Origin: Pseudomonadota bacterium
GTDB lineage: Bacteria > Pseudomonadota > Alphaproteobacteria > Rhizobiales > Tepidamorphaceae
DNA: 57,566 bases
NCBI GenBank assembly: GCA_023458595.1
Contig: JAEWYT010000179.1
Coordinates: 1 to 57,566, forward strand
Direction: 5' to 3'
Below are positions 1 to 8,574 of this stretch, piece after piece. Under the pieces are notes generated by a model that saw nothing but the letters and a program-made list of their open reading frames with translations, ran no database searches and was not told where the DNA came from. The translations under genes and the position numbers were made by a program. Each line of letters opens with the position of its first letter. Within the stretch, counting starts at the first letter, position 1.

Positions 1-67
1 GAATCCCTGCCTGGTGCTCCTTCAGCACCGCAATGATCTGACCCTCACTGTATCGGTTCTTCTTCAT
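1..67 (-). CDS. IS3-family transposase OrfA, N-terminal fragment (cut by window edge)
   Basis: The ATG at 65-67 opens a frame that runs off the left edge after 22 codons. Its sequence starts MKKNRYSEGQIIAVLKE and continues HQAG, the classic start of the helix-turn-helix of IS3-family OrfA proteins. OrfA binds the element ends and is normally fused to OrfB by programmed frameshifting. The fragment itself shows no damage, so the element could be intact outside the window. A ribosome site AAGGAG (minus strand) lies about 7 bases before the ATG. Confidence 0.8.
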   Translation of the reverse strand, partial: MKKNRYSEGQIIAVLKEHQAGI

Positions 68-125
68 CTCCGTCTCCTTCTGACGGAGTCCAGTTCAAAC
101 CGAGGCACTTCAGGGGGCAACGTCA
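1..125 (-). mobile_element. IS3-family insertion sequence, terminal fragment
   Basis: The left edge holds the upstream end of an IS3-family element read on the minus strand: the first codons of an OrfA transposase and, ahead of it, about 55 bp of leader. On the minus strand this leader contains the stretch TTGCCCCCTGAAGTG, which has the look of an IS3-type terminal repeat. The exact outer end cannot be fixed because the other copy of the repeat is outside the window; roughly 113-125 is my estimate. Confidence 0.6.
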
Positions 126-173
126 CACCCTGACAATCAGAGCCTAGTGGGCTGAACCCGTGCCGGCTCCTCT

Positions 174-383
174 TTGAAATGTCGGGCTCGAGTGAAAGAG
201 AAACTTGAACGGTCGAATCAGGATCTCGAAGAGGCCCGATTCACGCTCCGGGCGGCACGCTTCGTCTTCGACCAGATTGATCGCTCCCTGCGCAGGCGTG
301 CCGGCTACGTCTCGCGCAATACGTGGATTCTCGAAGCCATCAGCGAGAAGCTGCAGCGGGAGATGCTAGACGAGGAGCGTTGA
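174..383 (+). CDS. Small ribbon-helix-helix-like protein, possibly a truncated gene
   Basis: A 69-residue frame opens with TTG at 174; the same frame is open back only to the stop at 153-155, so no ATG is available. The C-terminal half resembles the second strand-helix part of Arc/CopG-type ribbon-helix-helix proteins (motif SRNTWILEAISEKLQRE at about residues 47-63), a fold used by DNA-binding antitoxins and small repressors. The N-terminal half is charged and helical. It lies about 50 bp from the IS3 end, so the normal start may have been removed by the insertion. It ends against the convergent gene at 384. Function not assigned; it could be a remnant. Confidence 0.4.
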   Translation: MKCRARVKEKLERSNQDLEEARFTLRAARFVFDQIDRSLRRRAGYVSRNTWILEAISEKLQREMLDEER

Positions 384-1628
384 TCAACCCCGGGCGGTGC
401 GTCGGTGCGGGTCGAAATCGGCGATGTGGATGCCATAGCGCCGAGCGAGTTCATCGAGACTGGCCAAGAGCCTGGTCGCGAATTCCTGGGCTTCGTCCGG
501 CAGCACGGCTTCGCATTCGATCCCGAATACGCTCTGAAGTACTTCGCGCGCGGTCTCGGTTAGCACCAGTGCGCCGTCGCCGCGGATGATCTCGATCCCT
601 TCTGCTCGCTGGCCTGCGCAATTGACTTCGACGGCTTCGTCCAGCGCAATCTCGGGCGGCAGGTCGATGGTTGCCCCCAACCGGCTGACAAAAATGGGAT
701 AGCCGCCGGGCAGCCCGGCTACACCGGGGGCATGTGTTCGCACGGCCGTCGTCGACAGCAGTCCGCGAAGCATCCGTGTCATCGAGCCGACGAGGATCGC
801 TGCAGCACCCGAGCCTCTCGGAATGGGCGCCTCCTGGGGTATCCTGCGCCACAGGTCGTCCACGTCGATCTCGCCGCTCCGGTCCACCCCGTCGACAAAC
901 GTCCGGAGGATTGGCCGCAGGCTGCCGATCGGATTGCCGGTGAGGATTCCGGACGAATGGAAGTTGTGCGCGACGAGCGTGAGGGAAACCGCTTTCGCGG
1001 AGACGCCGAGATCTCTCGCGATGACGCGCCGGGCGGCGGGGGTCAGCAAGTCAATGTTCCCGGCGCCGACGATCCGGCCGGCGCCGCTTCGTGCCAGGGC
1101 AGGATTGACGACGTCCGGATAAGCCGCGTTCACCAGAACGGCGTCCGAGGCCGCTTCGTCGCGGGCTGCAGCGATGCGGGCCGTCAGAGCGAGATGGCCC
1201 GGCGCCCAAAGGCCCGGCCCGGCGCCGACCATTTCGAGGCGTGTACGGATCAGGGCGGGTAGCAGGCCACGGGCCCACCAGGGAGAACGGGAAGCCGTAT
1301 TGACGATGATATCTGGTCGGATCCTCCCAATCAGGTCGACAAGGCGGTCTCTCTCCGAGAGGTCGAGGCATTGCAGATCGATATCGGGAAACCGCTCGAG
1401 ATAGCTTGCCGACAGGCGAGCGGCGGAGACCTTGGGCTTGGAACGCGCCTCGTCCCTGCTGATCACGACGACGCGGGCGCGATCCGGAACGTCAGCCGCC
1501 AGCGCGTAGAGTAGCCGGGTGCCGACCTCGCCGAGTCCGACGAGTACAAGGCTGAAGTCCTCTTCAGGCCATGCGGGCAAATCGCCGGGACCCGATACCG
1601 GCCGCGCCTCTGATCGCATCGTTCGCAT
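384..1628 (-). CDS. Rossmann-fold NAD(P)-binding protein, homoserine/saccharopine dehydrogenase-like
   Basis: 414 residues, ATG at 1628 (a second ATG three codons in is possible). A dinucleotide-binding motif VGLGEVG lies at residues 30-36. Further conserved blocks are NTAS..PWW (110-118), GAGPGLWAPGH (135-145), AAYPDVVNPALAR (168-180), GAGNIDLL (188-195) and AHNFH (220-224). All of these recur in the protein at 2676-3830, so the two are paralogues. It diverges from the betaine-type binding-protein gene across a 122-bp gap. The family is not one I can name; a dehydrogenase or reductase acting on an amino- or quaternary-ammonium compound is inferred from the fold and the neighbouring transporter only. 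Confidence 0.6.
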   Translation of the reverse strand: MRTMRSEARPVSGPGDLPAWPEEDFSLVLVGLGEVGTRLLYALAADVPDRARVVVISRDEARSKPKVSAARLSASYLERFPDIDLQCLDLSERDRLVDLIGRIRPDIIVNTASRSPWWARGLLPALIRTRLEMVGAGPGLWAPGHLALTARIAAARDEAASDAVLVNAAYPDVVNPALARSGAGRIVGAGNIDLLTPAARRVIARDLGVSAKAVSLTLVAHNFHSSGILTGNPIGSLRPILRTFVDGVDRSGEIDVDDLWRRIPQEAPIPRGSGAAAILVGSMTRMLRGLLSTTAVRTHAPGVAGLPGGYPIFVSRLGATIDLPPEIALDEAVEVNCAGQRAEGIEIIRGDGALVLTETAREVLQSVFGIECEAVLPDEAQEFATRLLASLDELARRYGIHIADFDPHRRTARG

Positions 1629-1750
1629 ATCGACGGCAGTAGGTCATGCCCGCCTCGGCAATTCAAGGCGCCAAAGTGACGTCGCTTTGGCGGCTTGTCC
1701 CTGCCGCGACGAGCGCATCTTCTGTCGGGATCAACAGAGGAGGACTCGTC

Positions 1751-2641
1751 ATGCAGAATCGTCGCTCCATCCTGATCCGCGGGCTCGCCTGCGCGACAGC
1801 CCTATTGCTCCCCGTCGTGGCGGACGCTGCCGATCCCGTGACGATCGGTTCGAAGAACTACACGGAAAGCATACTAGCCGCGCACATGATGGCGGACGTG
1901 CTCGAGGACGCCGGTATCCCGGTGACGCGCCAGATCGGCCTCGGCGGGACCGGCGTCATCCACCAGGCGCTCGTGTCGGGCGAGATCGACGCCTACCCGG
2001 AGTACACTGGCACGGCCCTTCTCGTGCAGCTCAAGATGCCGGTGAGCAGCGATCCCGGCAAGGTCTACGACACGGTTAAGTCCGAGTACGAGAAGCAGTT
2101 CGACAGCACCTGGCTGACGCCCTTCGGCTTCAACGACACCTACGCGCTCGCCATGAAGCGCGCGGACGCGGAGAAGCTCGGCATCAAGACCATCTCGGAT
2201 CTCGCCGGCAAGGCGGGCGACCTGACGATCGGCTCCACCCAGGAGTTTCTCGTGCGCCCCGACGCCCTTCCGGGACTGGAGGAAGTCTACGGCATCAAGT
2301 TCGGCGACAGTCGCGGCATGGACCCGGGGCTCGTCTACCAGGCGGTCTCGTCGGGTTCGGTCGATGTCATCTCGGTGTTCACGACCGATGCCCGGATCAA
2401 GGCGAACGACCTCGTCGTCTTGAAGGACGACAAGCAATTCTTCCCGCCCTACTACCTGACGCCGGTGGTGCGGCTGGATGCGATCAAGGCCGACCCGGCG
2501 GTTGCGGACGCCTTGAGCAAGCTCGGCGGGAAGTTCACGGAAGCCGAGATGATCGAGCTGAACGCCGCGGTCGATATCGACAAGCGTCCCGCCGAAGAGG
2601 TGGCGATGGAAGCGCTGAAGGCGAAAGGGATCATCGAGTGA
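1751..2641 (+). CDS. Quaternary-amine ABC transporter substrate-binding protein (OpuC/OsmF type)
   Basis: 296 residues from the ATG at 1751, chosen because GAGGAGGA stands 6 bases upstream and a signal peptide follows immediately (basic N-terminus, hydrophobic core, cleavage after ADA near residue 25). An in-frame start 35 codons earlier would bury the signal peptide. The mature start VTIGSKNYTES and the motif DAYPEYTGT (about 83-91) are hallmarks of periplasmic glycine betaine/choline/carnitine binding proteins of the OpuAC/OpuBC family. It should capture the ligand for the ATPase and two permeases encoded at 3834-6078. Exact ligand unknown. Confidence 0.9.
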   Translation: MQNRRSILIRGLACATALLLPVVADAADPVTIGSKNYTESILAAHMMADVLEDAGIPVTRQIGLGGTGVIHQALVSGEIDAYPEYTGTALLVQLKMPVSSDPGKVYDTVKSEYEKQFDSTWLTPFGFNDTYALAMKRADAEKLGIKTISDLAGKAGDLTIGSTQEFLVRPDALPGLEEVYGIKFGDSRGMDPGLVYQAVSSGSVDVISVFTTDARIKANDLVVLKDDKQFFPPYYLTPVVRLDAIKADPAVADALSKLGGKFTEAEMIELNAAVDIDKRPAEEVAMEALKAKGIIE

Positions 2642-2675
2642 GGGCTAAGAACCGGATCGCGACGGAGCACTCTCT

Positions 2676-3830
2676 ATGACGGCGCATCAGTGCGTGATGA
2701 TCATGGGCCTGGGCGAGCTCGGAGGCCTCGTCGCCGAACTGCTCGCCCGGTCTCCCATATTCCGCGGTCGCATAGTCGGCGTAGACATCGACGCCGACCA
2801 CGGGCTACGCAAGATGAACTCGGTGCTGCAGGGAGCGCTTTGCTGGGGTCACGTTCCCGACGTTCGTTTCCGCGCGGGCAATCTGGCGGACGTCGACGCC
2901 ACAGCCGAGCTGATCGCGGAAGAGCGTCCAGATCTGGTCGTGAACGCCACGACGCTCGCGAGCTGGTGGCTCCGCGACCTACTTCCCGAGGACGTGAAGG
3001 CGCGGCTCCACGCGGTGGGCGCTGGATCCGGGATCTGGGCACCCGGTCATGCGGCGCTCGCCTATCGGCTCATGAAGGCGGTGAAGCAGTCGGGCGTCCC
3101 CGCCGCGGTGATCAACTCGGCCTATCCCGACGGAACGAACCCCGCGCTGGCCCGTGCCGGTCTTGCGCCTCTCGTCGGCATTGGCAACGGCGATCTCCTC
3201 GTCGCGCCGGCGCGCCATCTCGCGGCAAAGGAGCTTGGGGTGTCAGCTGCCCGCGTCGATGTCCACGTCATTGCCCATCACTTCCACGCGTACAATGTCC
3301 TGATGCATGGCAACAGCCGCGGACTGGACTTCGTGCTCCGGATCGGGCTGGACGGATCGGATGTTACGGACATGATCGATGTGCCGCGGCTCCTGTCCCG
3401 CGTTCCCGACGCGGCGCGCATCCCCGGCGCCTCGGGCGCCACATGGGTCGTCGCGGCCTCCGCGATGGGCACAGTGACAGCCTGGCTCACGGGGTCGGGG
3501 GCGGTCGTCCACGTTCCGGGGCCCGACGGCATGGTCGGCGGCTATCCGGTGGTCCTGTGGCCCGCCCCGACCCTGGCGCTGCCGAAAGGCGTGACGCGCG
3601 ACGAGGCGATCGCCATCAATGTCGCCGCGCAGAAGGCCGAGGGTATCGAGTACTTCGAGGACGACGGGACGATGGTTCTGACGGACGTCGCCCGGCAGAC
3701 GCTGAAGGATCTGTTCGACTTTGATATCGACCGGTATCCATTGTCCGACAGTCTCGAAATCGCCCGCGAGCTTTCGGCCCGCCTCCGTCAGCTGGGAGAA
3801 AGCCACGGGATCGCGATGAAGGTGCACTGA
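2676..3830 (+). CDS. Rossmann-fold NAD(P)-binding protein, paralogue of 384-1628
   Basis: 384 residues, ATG at 2676, ribosome site GGAG 8 bases upstream. The dinucleotide motif MGLGELG is at residues 10-16, followed by SWWLRDLLP (96-104), GAGSGIWAPGH (115-125), SAYPDGTNPALAR (148-160), GIGNGDLL (168-175) and AHHFH (200-204). These match the divergent gene on the left block for block. The gene sits inside the transporter operon, 34 bp after the binding-protein gene and 3 bp before the ATPase gene, so it is co-expressed with uptake. It probably performs the first oxidoreduction on the imported compound or a product; that is inference. A possible role on an aldehyde or imine cannot be told from sequence. 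Confidence 0.65.
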   Translation: MTAHQCVMIMGLGELGGLVAELLARSPIFRGRIVGVDIDADHGLRKMNSVLQGALCWGHVPDVRFRAGNLADVDATAELIAEERPDLVVNATTLASWWLRDLLPEDVKARLHAVGAGSGIWAPGHAALAYRLMKAVKQSGVPAAVINSAYPDGTNPALARAGLAPLVGIGNGDLLVAPARHLAAKELGVSAARVDVHVIAHHFHAYNVLMHGNSRGLDFVLRIGLDGSDVTDMIDVPRLLSRVPDAARIPGASGATWVVAASAMGTVTAWLTGSGAVVHVPGPDGMVGGYPVVLWPAPTLALPKGVTRDEAIAINVAAQKAEGIEYFEDDGTMVLTDVARQTLKDLFDFDIDRYPLSDSLEIARELSARLRQLGESHGIAMKVH

Positions 3831-3833
3831 ACG

Positions 3834-4817
3834 TTGGCGGACGGTATCCCAGACACGTTTGCGGTGGAGCTTGCCGGAGTCGGAAAGCGCTTCGGCGACG
3901 TCCATGCTGTCAGGGATGTCTCTCTATCGGTTCGGCGAGGGGAGATCTGCGTCCTTATCGGCCCGTCGGGCTGCGGCAAAACGACGACGCTGAAGATGAT
4001 CAACCGGGTGGTGCCGGCCGATACCGGCACCATTCGCGTCCGCGGCGAGGATATCCGGGACATCGACGCAGTGAAGCTGCGCCGCAGCATCGGCTACGTC
4101 ATCCAGCAGGTGGGTCTCTTCCCCCATATGACGATTGCCGAGAACATTGGACTTCCCCTCCGGCTGGAAAGCGCGCCGCGTCAGATGCGCCGGGACCGGG
4201 CGGCTAAACTGCTCGCACTCGTCGGGCTTTCGGTCGAGCTCCTGGATCGCCACCCCGCGCAGCTGTCGGGCGGACAGCAGCAGCGGGTCGGCGTGGCCCG
4301 CGCGCTCGCCGCCGATCCGGATATCATCCTGATGGACGAGCCGTTCGGCGCAGTCGACCCGCTTCTGCGGCCGCAATTGCAGGTCGAGCTCCGCGCCATC
4401 CAGAAGCGCCTGGGCAAGACGATCGTCCTCGTGACGCACGATCTTTCCGAGGCGTTCGCGCTCGCCGACACGCTGGTGCTGATGGACCACGGAAAGGTCG
4501 TTCAGCAGGGCAGTCCACGCGACTTCCTGCTCGCGCCGGCAGACCCGTTCGTCAGCCGGTTCCTGCAGCAGGTGGGAGCGTCGGAGGCCTTGCGCGTGAC
4601 GCGGGTCGCCGATCTGCCGCGCGGTCCAACCGGCATGCCGGGCCCTGCGGTGGACGTCGGCCCCGAGGCGACAATCGCCGACCTGCTCCAGCAACTCGGC
4701 GCAGCGTCGGATGTGCCGTCGCGGATCGACATCGTCCCGCCCGGCGACGGGCCGGTGTCGATCAACGCAGTGTTCAGCGCCATAGCGTCCGCACTGCGGC
4801 GGGAGGACGTTTCGTGA
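3834..4817 (+). CDS. Quaternary-amine ABC transporter ATP-binding protein (OpuCA/OpuBA type)
   Basis: 327 residues, starting at TTG 3834, three bases after the preceding stop; no ATG is better placed. Walker A GPSGCGKT at residues 43-50, Q-loop near 91, signature LSGGQ at 144-148, Walker B ILMDEP at 165-170 and switch histidine VTHD at 200-203 are all intact. The reading IQQVGLFPHMT and the downstream permease pair place it in the glycine betaine/osmoprotectant import family. The tail after residue 245 is short and does not show the two CBS domains found in osmosensing members, so ionic-strength gating is not expected. Confidence 0.9.
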   Translation: MADGIPDTFAVELAGVGKRFGDVHAVRDVSLSVRRGEICVLIGPSGCGKTTTLKMINRVVPADTGTIRVRGEDIRDIDAVKLRRSIGYVIQQVGLFPHMTIAENIGLPLRLESAPRQMRRDRAAKLLALVGLSVELLDRHPAQLSGGQQQRVGVARALAADPDIILMDEPFGAVDPLLRPQLQVELRAIQKRLGKTIVLVTHDLSEAFALADTLVLMDHGKVVQQGSPRDFLLAPADPFVSRFLQQVGASEALRVTRVADLPRGPTGMPGPAVDVGPEATIADLLQQLGAASDVPSRIDIVPPGDGPVSINAVFSAIASALRREDVS

Positions 4818-5428
4818 CCTATCTGCTCTCGCATCCCGCGCAGATCCTCTGGCTGCTTCTCCAACACGCGACCATCGTCTTTGGAGGCATTCTGCTCGCC
4901 ACCGCCATCGCCCTGCCGCTCGGCATCCTGATCGACCGGGTGCGCTCTCTCGAGATACCGGTGTTGCTCGTGACGGGGCTTCTCTACATCACGCCGAGCC
5001 TGGCGCTCTTCGCGTTCCTGATTCCACTCACCGGGCTTGGAACCGATACGGCCGTCATCGGCCAGGCGGTCTATTCGCTGCTCGTCATCACGAGGAATAC
5101 CGCAGTCGGGCTCGCAGGCGTCCCGGCGGCTCAAGATGAAACCGCGACAGGTCTCGGTCTGTCGGAATGGGAACGGTTGAGGCTGGTTGAGCTGCCGGCG
5201 GCTCTCCCGCTGATCGTCGGCGGTATCCGCGTCGCGGCGGTGATGGGCGTCGGGATAGCGACGATCGCGGCGTACATCGGTGCCGGCGGCCTCGGCAAGC
5301 TGGTGTTTCGCGGAATCGCCACGCTCGACAGCCAGATGATCATCGCCGGAGTGCTGCCGATCGCTCTCCTCGCGCTTGCGCTCGATGCCGGCCTGCGTCG
5401 GCTCGAGCGGATCTCGGCCGGGCGATGA
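4814..5428 (+). CDS. Quaternary-amine ABC transporter permease 1
   Basis: 204 residues, GTG start at 4814 inside GTGA overlapping the stop of the ATPase gene, so translation is coupled. About five hydrophobic segments are evident. The EAA-type loop contacting the ATPase appears in the stretch ETATGLGLSEWERLRLVELPAALP, followed by IGAGGLG, both typical of OpuCB/OpuCD permeases of the BPD-transporter family. It forms a heterodimer in the inner membrane with the product of the next gene, which overlaps it by ATGA. Confidence 0.88.
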   Translation: MTYLLSHPAQILWLLLQHATIVFGGILLATAIALPLGILIDRVRSLEIPVLLVTGLLYITPSLALFAFLIPLTGLGTDTAVIGQAVYSLLVITRNTAVGLAGVPAAQDETATGLGLSEWERLRLVELPAALPLIVGGIRVAAVMGVGIATIAAYIGAGGLGKLVFRGIATLDSQMIIAGVLPIALLALALDAGLRRLERISAGR

Positions 5429-6078
5429 CTAGCGACCTCGTCGGCTTCTTCGTCTCCCATCAGGCGCAGGTGCTTCGTCTCATCGGAGACCATCTCGCGC
5501 TGACAGGGATTGCCGTGGCGTTGGCGGCGGCGATCGGGATTCCGGCGGCGATCGCATCCCTCGGCACGATGGCGATCGCACGGTGGTGCCAGGCGTTCGC
5601 CAATCTCGCCCAGTCGATCCCGTCGATTGCCCTGTTGGGGGTCGCCGTACCGCTATTCGGCATCGGCTTCGCGCCGGCCCTCTTCGCCCTCACACTCCGG
5701 GCGCTGCTGCCGATCTACCTGAACAGTTACATCGGCCTGCGAAACATCGAGCATTCGCTCCTCGAGGCCGACCTGGCTCTCGGCCTCAGCCGGGGGCAAT
5801 CCCTTCGTCTGGTCAGGTTGCCTCTGGCGCTTCCGGCGATTCTCGGCGGCGTGCGAACCGCGGCCGTCGAGGGAGTCGCCGTCACGACGCTTGCCGCGTT
5901 CGTCGGTGCGGGGGGACTTGGCGACCTGATCCTCCAGGGGATTGCCATGATGGATCCCGTGCGTCTGTTCGCAGGCGCCCTTCCGGCGGCGCTCATGGCG
6001 ATGACGATCGAGATCGTGTTGGCCGTGGTCGAAAAGGTCGCCGCGCGTCGCCTTGGCGTCGCAGCCAGGTCCGGATAG
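5425..6078 (+). CDS. Quaternary-amine ABC transporter permease 2
   Basis: 217 residues, ATG at 5425 in ATGA overlap with the upstream permease gene. Six or so hydrophobic stretches; the EAA-like loop (EADLALGLSRGQSLRLVRLP) is followed by FVGAGGLGDLI. It is the partner subunit of the 4814-5428 permease and the last gene of the five-gene unit binding protein - Rossmann protein - ATPase - permease - permease. No clear intrinsic terminator follows it. Confidence 0.88.
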   Translation: MTSDLVGFFVSHQAQVLRLIGDHLALTGIAVALAAAIGIPAAIASLGTMAIARWCQAFANLAQSIPSIALLGVAVPLFGIGFAPALFALTLRALLPIYLNSYIGLRNIEHSLLEADLALGLSRGQSLRLVRLPLALPAILGGVRTAAVEGVAVTTLAAFVGAGGLGDLILQGIAMMDPVRLFAGALPAALMAMTIEIVLAVVEKVAARRLGVAARSG

Positions 6079-6566
6079 GGGCCGGGCGCGGCGAAGGCTC
6101 ATACACCGCATACCCGTTTGCGCGACAGCGAGTCCGCCGTTGATGCCGAACTGCGAAGTGGAGAACGTTGGAACCCGGTTCCTACCGCTCCGCCAGCCTC
6201 CCGAAGACTAATCCACTGGAATATAGGCAGTTTATGCGATTCGTCTGGCCTTTCGGCTCGGATCTGCGCGGAACTCTGTGCAACAAAGAGCGCAATATTC
6301 GGGTTCGGGGTTCGACGAACGTGACGGATTTCATCGGTCGAGGATCGGGCTTCCGTACTGCGTCCGCGGGGTGCCGGCGGAGTAAACGGCGCTCAACGTT
6401 CGGGGCATCGTCAAGACGACTACCAAGATCCGCATCGCAGACGATCCGCGGGGCATCCGGCAAGGCGCGTGCCGCAACAGCCGAACGTGGAGACCGGGGC
6501 CCACTGGCGCGGCCTGGTGAGCGGCCGAGCTGCGGAGGCCCGGCGCAGATACGACGCTGCGAGGGT

Positions 6567-6776
6567 CCGCGCCCGTTCCTTCTTCAGCCGACGGATCTCC
6601 GCTGTCTGGTCCTCAACGCTCGAACTGAACGACGGCGAGAACTTCTTCTTCCATGCGTAGAGCGACTGCCGGCTGACCCCAAGCCGCTTCGAAACCTCCG
6701 CAACGGGGTAACCCCGCTCGGTGATCTACGCGACTGCACAGCGCTTGAACTCATCACTGAAATTGCCGGTCCCCAT
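6567..6776 (-). pseudogene. IS3-family transposase OrfA relic with internal stop
   Basis: From the ATG at 6776 the minus strand reads MGTGNFSDEFKR, then after a TAG at codon 17 (6726-6728) continues ITERGYPVAEVSKRLGVS, SLYAWKKKF and AEIRRLKKE, the recognised OrfA sequence of rhizobial IS3 elements. The TAG probably derives from a CAG glutamine codon. After about codon 70 similarity is lost, so the element is truncated and cannot make active OrfA. Confidence 0.85.
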
Positions 6777-7052
6777 CACGGCCTCCTTGCCTAAGAATTG
6801 AGGAAGAAAGCGTCCACAAATCTGGGAGCTATTCGGTTCGCGCCTTCCTGGAATTAGCACCTTCCCGGAATTCACGGTCGCGCACTTCGCAAACGAGTTC
6901 GAACCGCTGCCCAAAGATCCGACGGCTCCCGGAGAAGATTAAGCCGGTCTCGCGGGACCGGAACGCGCATGCATATGGATGCCGCCGCGGCGGGACGAAT
7001 CGCGAAGAAGCGATCCGCGCTGGACAGAAATCGTCGCGGGCGCTAGCGTCTT

Positions 7053-7090
7053 GATGTCATTGGTTGAAATTAGGATCAACTGGTGACATC
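7053..7090. repeat. 38-bp inverted repeat upstream of the FAD dehydrogenase gene
   Basis: Left arm GATGTCATTGGTTGA (7053-7067) and right arm TCAACTGGTGACATC (7076-7090) are symmetric at 12 of 15 positions around an 8-bp centre. A further GATGTC lies at 7113-7118. Size and symmetry fit a binding site for a dimeric regulator of the gene starting at 7162; which regulator is unknown. Confidence 0.55.
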
Positions 7091-7161
7091 TCGACATTGT
7101 TGCTGGAGCATTGATGTCCCACGTTCCCGCGCCAATCGTTCCCGACGCGTAGAGGTCCAAT

Positions 7162-8574
7162 TTGTCCGCGATCGCAAGTGCATTGCGCGCCATTGTCGGC
7201 GACGAGCACCTTCTTCAGGACCCGGCGGCAATTCAGAGCCACGTCATCGACTGGCGACGCCGCTTTACGGGCGAGGCGCTCTGCGTGGTGTTTCCCAAGA
7301 CCGCGGAGGATGTGTCCCGCGTCGTGAAGACCTGTTCGGAGATGGGTATCGCAATTGTCCCGCAAGGCGGCAATACGGGTATGTGCGGCGGCGCAGTTCC
7401 GCAGGCCGGGCAACCGTCGGTTGTTGTCGCCATGCGGCGCATGAACCGCATCCGCAACGTCGATCCGGTCGACGGCACCTTGGAAGTCGAGGCCGGGTGC
7501 ACCCTTGGCGCAGCCCAAGCCGCGGCGGAAAGGGTTGATCGGCTCTTGCCGCTATCCCTCGGCAGCGAAGGCAGTTGCCAGATAGGCGGCAACATCGCCA
7601 CCAATGCCGGAGGAACGTCGGTGCTGCGGTACGGACCGATGCGCGATCTCGTTCTGGGGATCGAAGCCGTCCTTCCGAACGGAGCGGTCTTTCGGGGACT
7701 GAACCGACTGCGAAAGGACAATACCGGCTACGACCTCAAACATCTGCTGATCGGATCCGAGGGCACGCTGGGCATCGTCACGGCCGCCGTGCTCAGGTTG
7801 TTTCCGCGGATGCCGGCCACGGCGACGGCTTTCGTCGCGCTTGGGTCGCTGGACAAGGCGCTGGACATCCTTGGACGACTGTCGGTGCGGTTCGGCGGAC
7901 GAATAGCCAACTTCGAGGTCATGTCGGCCGGTCAGTACGACCTGGTGCTCAAGACGTGCCCCGAAACCCGGCCGCCGCTTCCACCCGGTCATGCCTGGTA
8001 CGCCCTGCTGGAGGTGGACAACACCGGCGACGCGAACGATCTGCCGCGCCTGCTGGAAGGCGCTCTCGCCGCCGACATCGAAGCCGGTCGAGTGGAGAAC
8101 GCGGTCGTTGCCGCATCGGTTTCACAAGGCAAGGCCTTCTGGTCGCTCCGCCACGCGGTAACCGAGGCAAACATGAGGGCCGGGTACTCGGTATCGCACG
8201 ATACATCCGTGCCGGTTTCGGCGGTCCCCGCCTTCAACCGGAATGTGGAGGCCGCGCTGAAAGCGGCTCTTCCAGACGCATTGGTCAATCATGTTGGCCA
8301 TCTTGGCGACGGCAACATCCATGTCGTCGTTATCCTGCCCCGGGACAGCTACAACGGCAGCGGGTCGATCGAACGCGCCTTTCGCACGGCCGGCGAAATC
8401 GTCGACAGGGAAACGCTCGCGCTCGGTGGCAGCATCAGCGCCGAGCATGGGATCGGGCAGAGCAATGTGCGCAGGCTCTGCAGCGCGAAAGATCCGGTCG
8501 CACTCGATCTCATGCGCCAGATCAAATCCCTCCTCGACCCGCAGGGCATCATGAATCCAGGAAAGCTCTTCTGA
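7162..8574 (+). CDS. FAD-binding oxidoreductase, D-2-hydroxyglutarate dehydrogenase/GlcD family
   Basis: 470 residues from TTG 7162, with GAGG 8 bases upstream; no ATG fits the family start. The N-terminal PCMH-type FAD domain shows IVPQGGNTGMCGGA (about 64-77) and the pyrophosphate-contact region LGSEGSCQIGGNIATNAGG (about 133-151). The C-terminal domain has HVGHLGDGNIHVVV with the metal-type histidines and ends in the family signature SAEHGIG...LDPQGIMNPGKLF. Such enzymes oxidise D-2-hydroxyacids and pass electrons to quinone or an electron carrier. It stands alone on plus, convergent with the cluster A operon, and may act on a product of that pathway. Exact substrate cannot be read. Confidence 0.85.
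   Translation: MSAIASALRAIVGDEHLLQDPAAIQSHVIDWRRRFTGEALCVVFPKTAEDVSRVVKTCSEMGIAIVPQGGNTGMCGGAVPQAGQPSVVVAMRRMNRIRNVDPVDGTLEVEAGCTLGAAQAAAERVDRLLPLSLGSEGSCQIGGNIATNAGGTSVLRYGPMRDLVLGIEAVLPNGAVFRGLNRLRKDNTGYDLKHLLIGSEGTLGIVTAAVLRLFPRMPATATAFVALGSLDKALDILGRLSVRFGGRIANFEVMSAGQYDLVLKTCPETRPPLPPGHAWYALLEVDNTGDANDLPRLLEGALAADIEAGRVENAVVAASVSQGKAFWSLRHAVTEANMRAGYSVSHDTSVPVSAVPAFNRNVEAALKAALPDALVNHVGHLGDGNIHVVVILPRDSYNGSGSIERAFRTAGEIVDRETLALGGSISAEHGIGQSNVRRLCSAKDPVALDLMRQIKSLLDPQGIMNPGKLF

Larger units (their letters stand above)
6079..7161. other. Intergenic region with decayed IS DNA
   Basis: This 1.08-kb stretch has no convincing intact gene. 6079-6566 shows only weakly biased frames and nothing I recognise. 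6567-6776 is an IS3 OrfA relic. 6944-6961 is a short hairpin (CCGGTC/GACCGG). 7053-7090 is a long inverted repeat that probably serves the dehydrogenase gene at 7162. Confidence 0.6.

Noticed and set aside
6944..6961. Hairpin CCGGTC/GACCGG considered as a terminator
   Set aside because: Stem of 6 bp without a T-run on either strand and not placed after a gene end.
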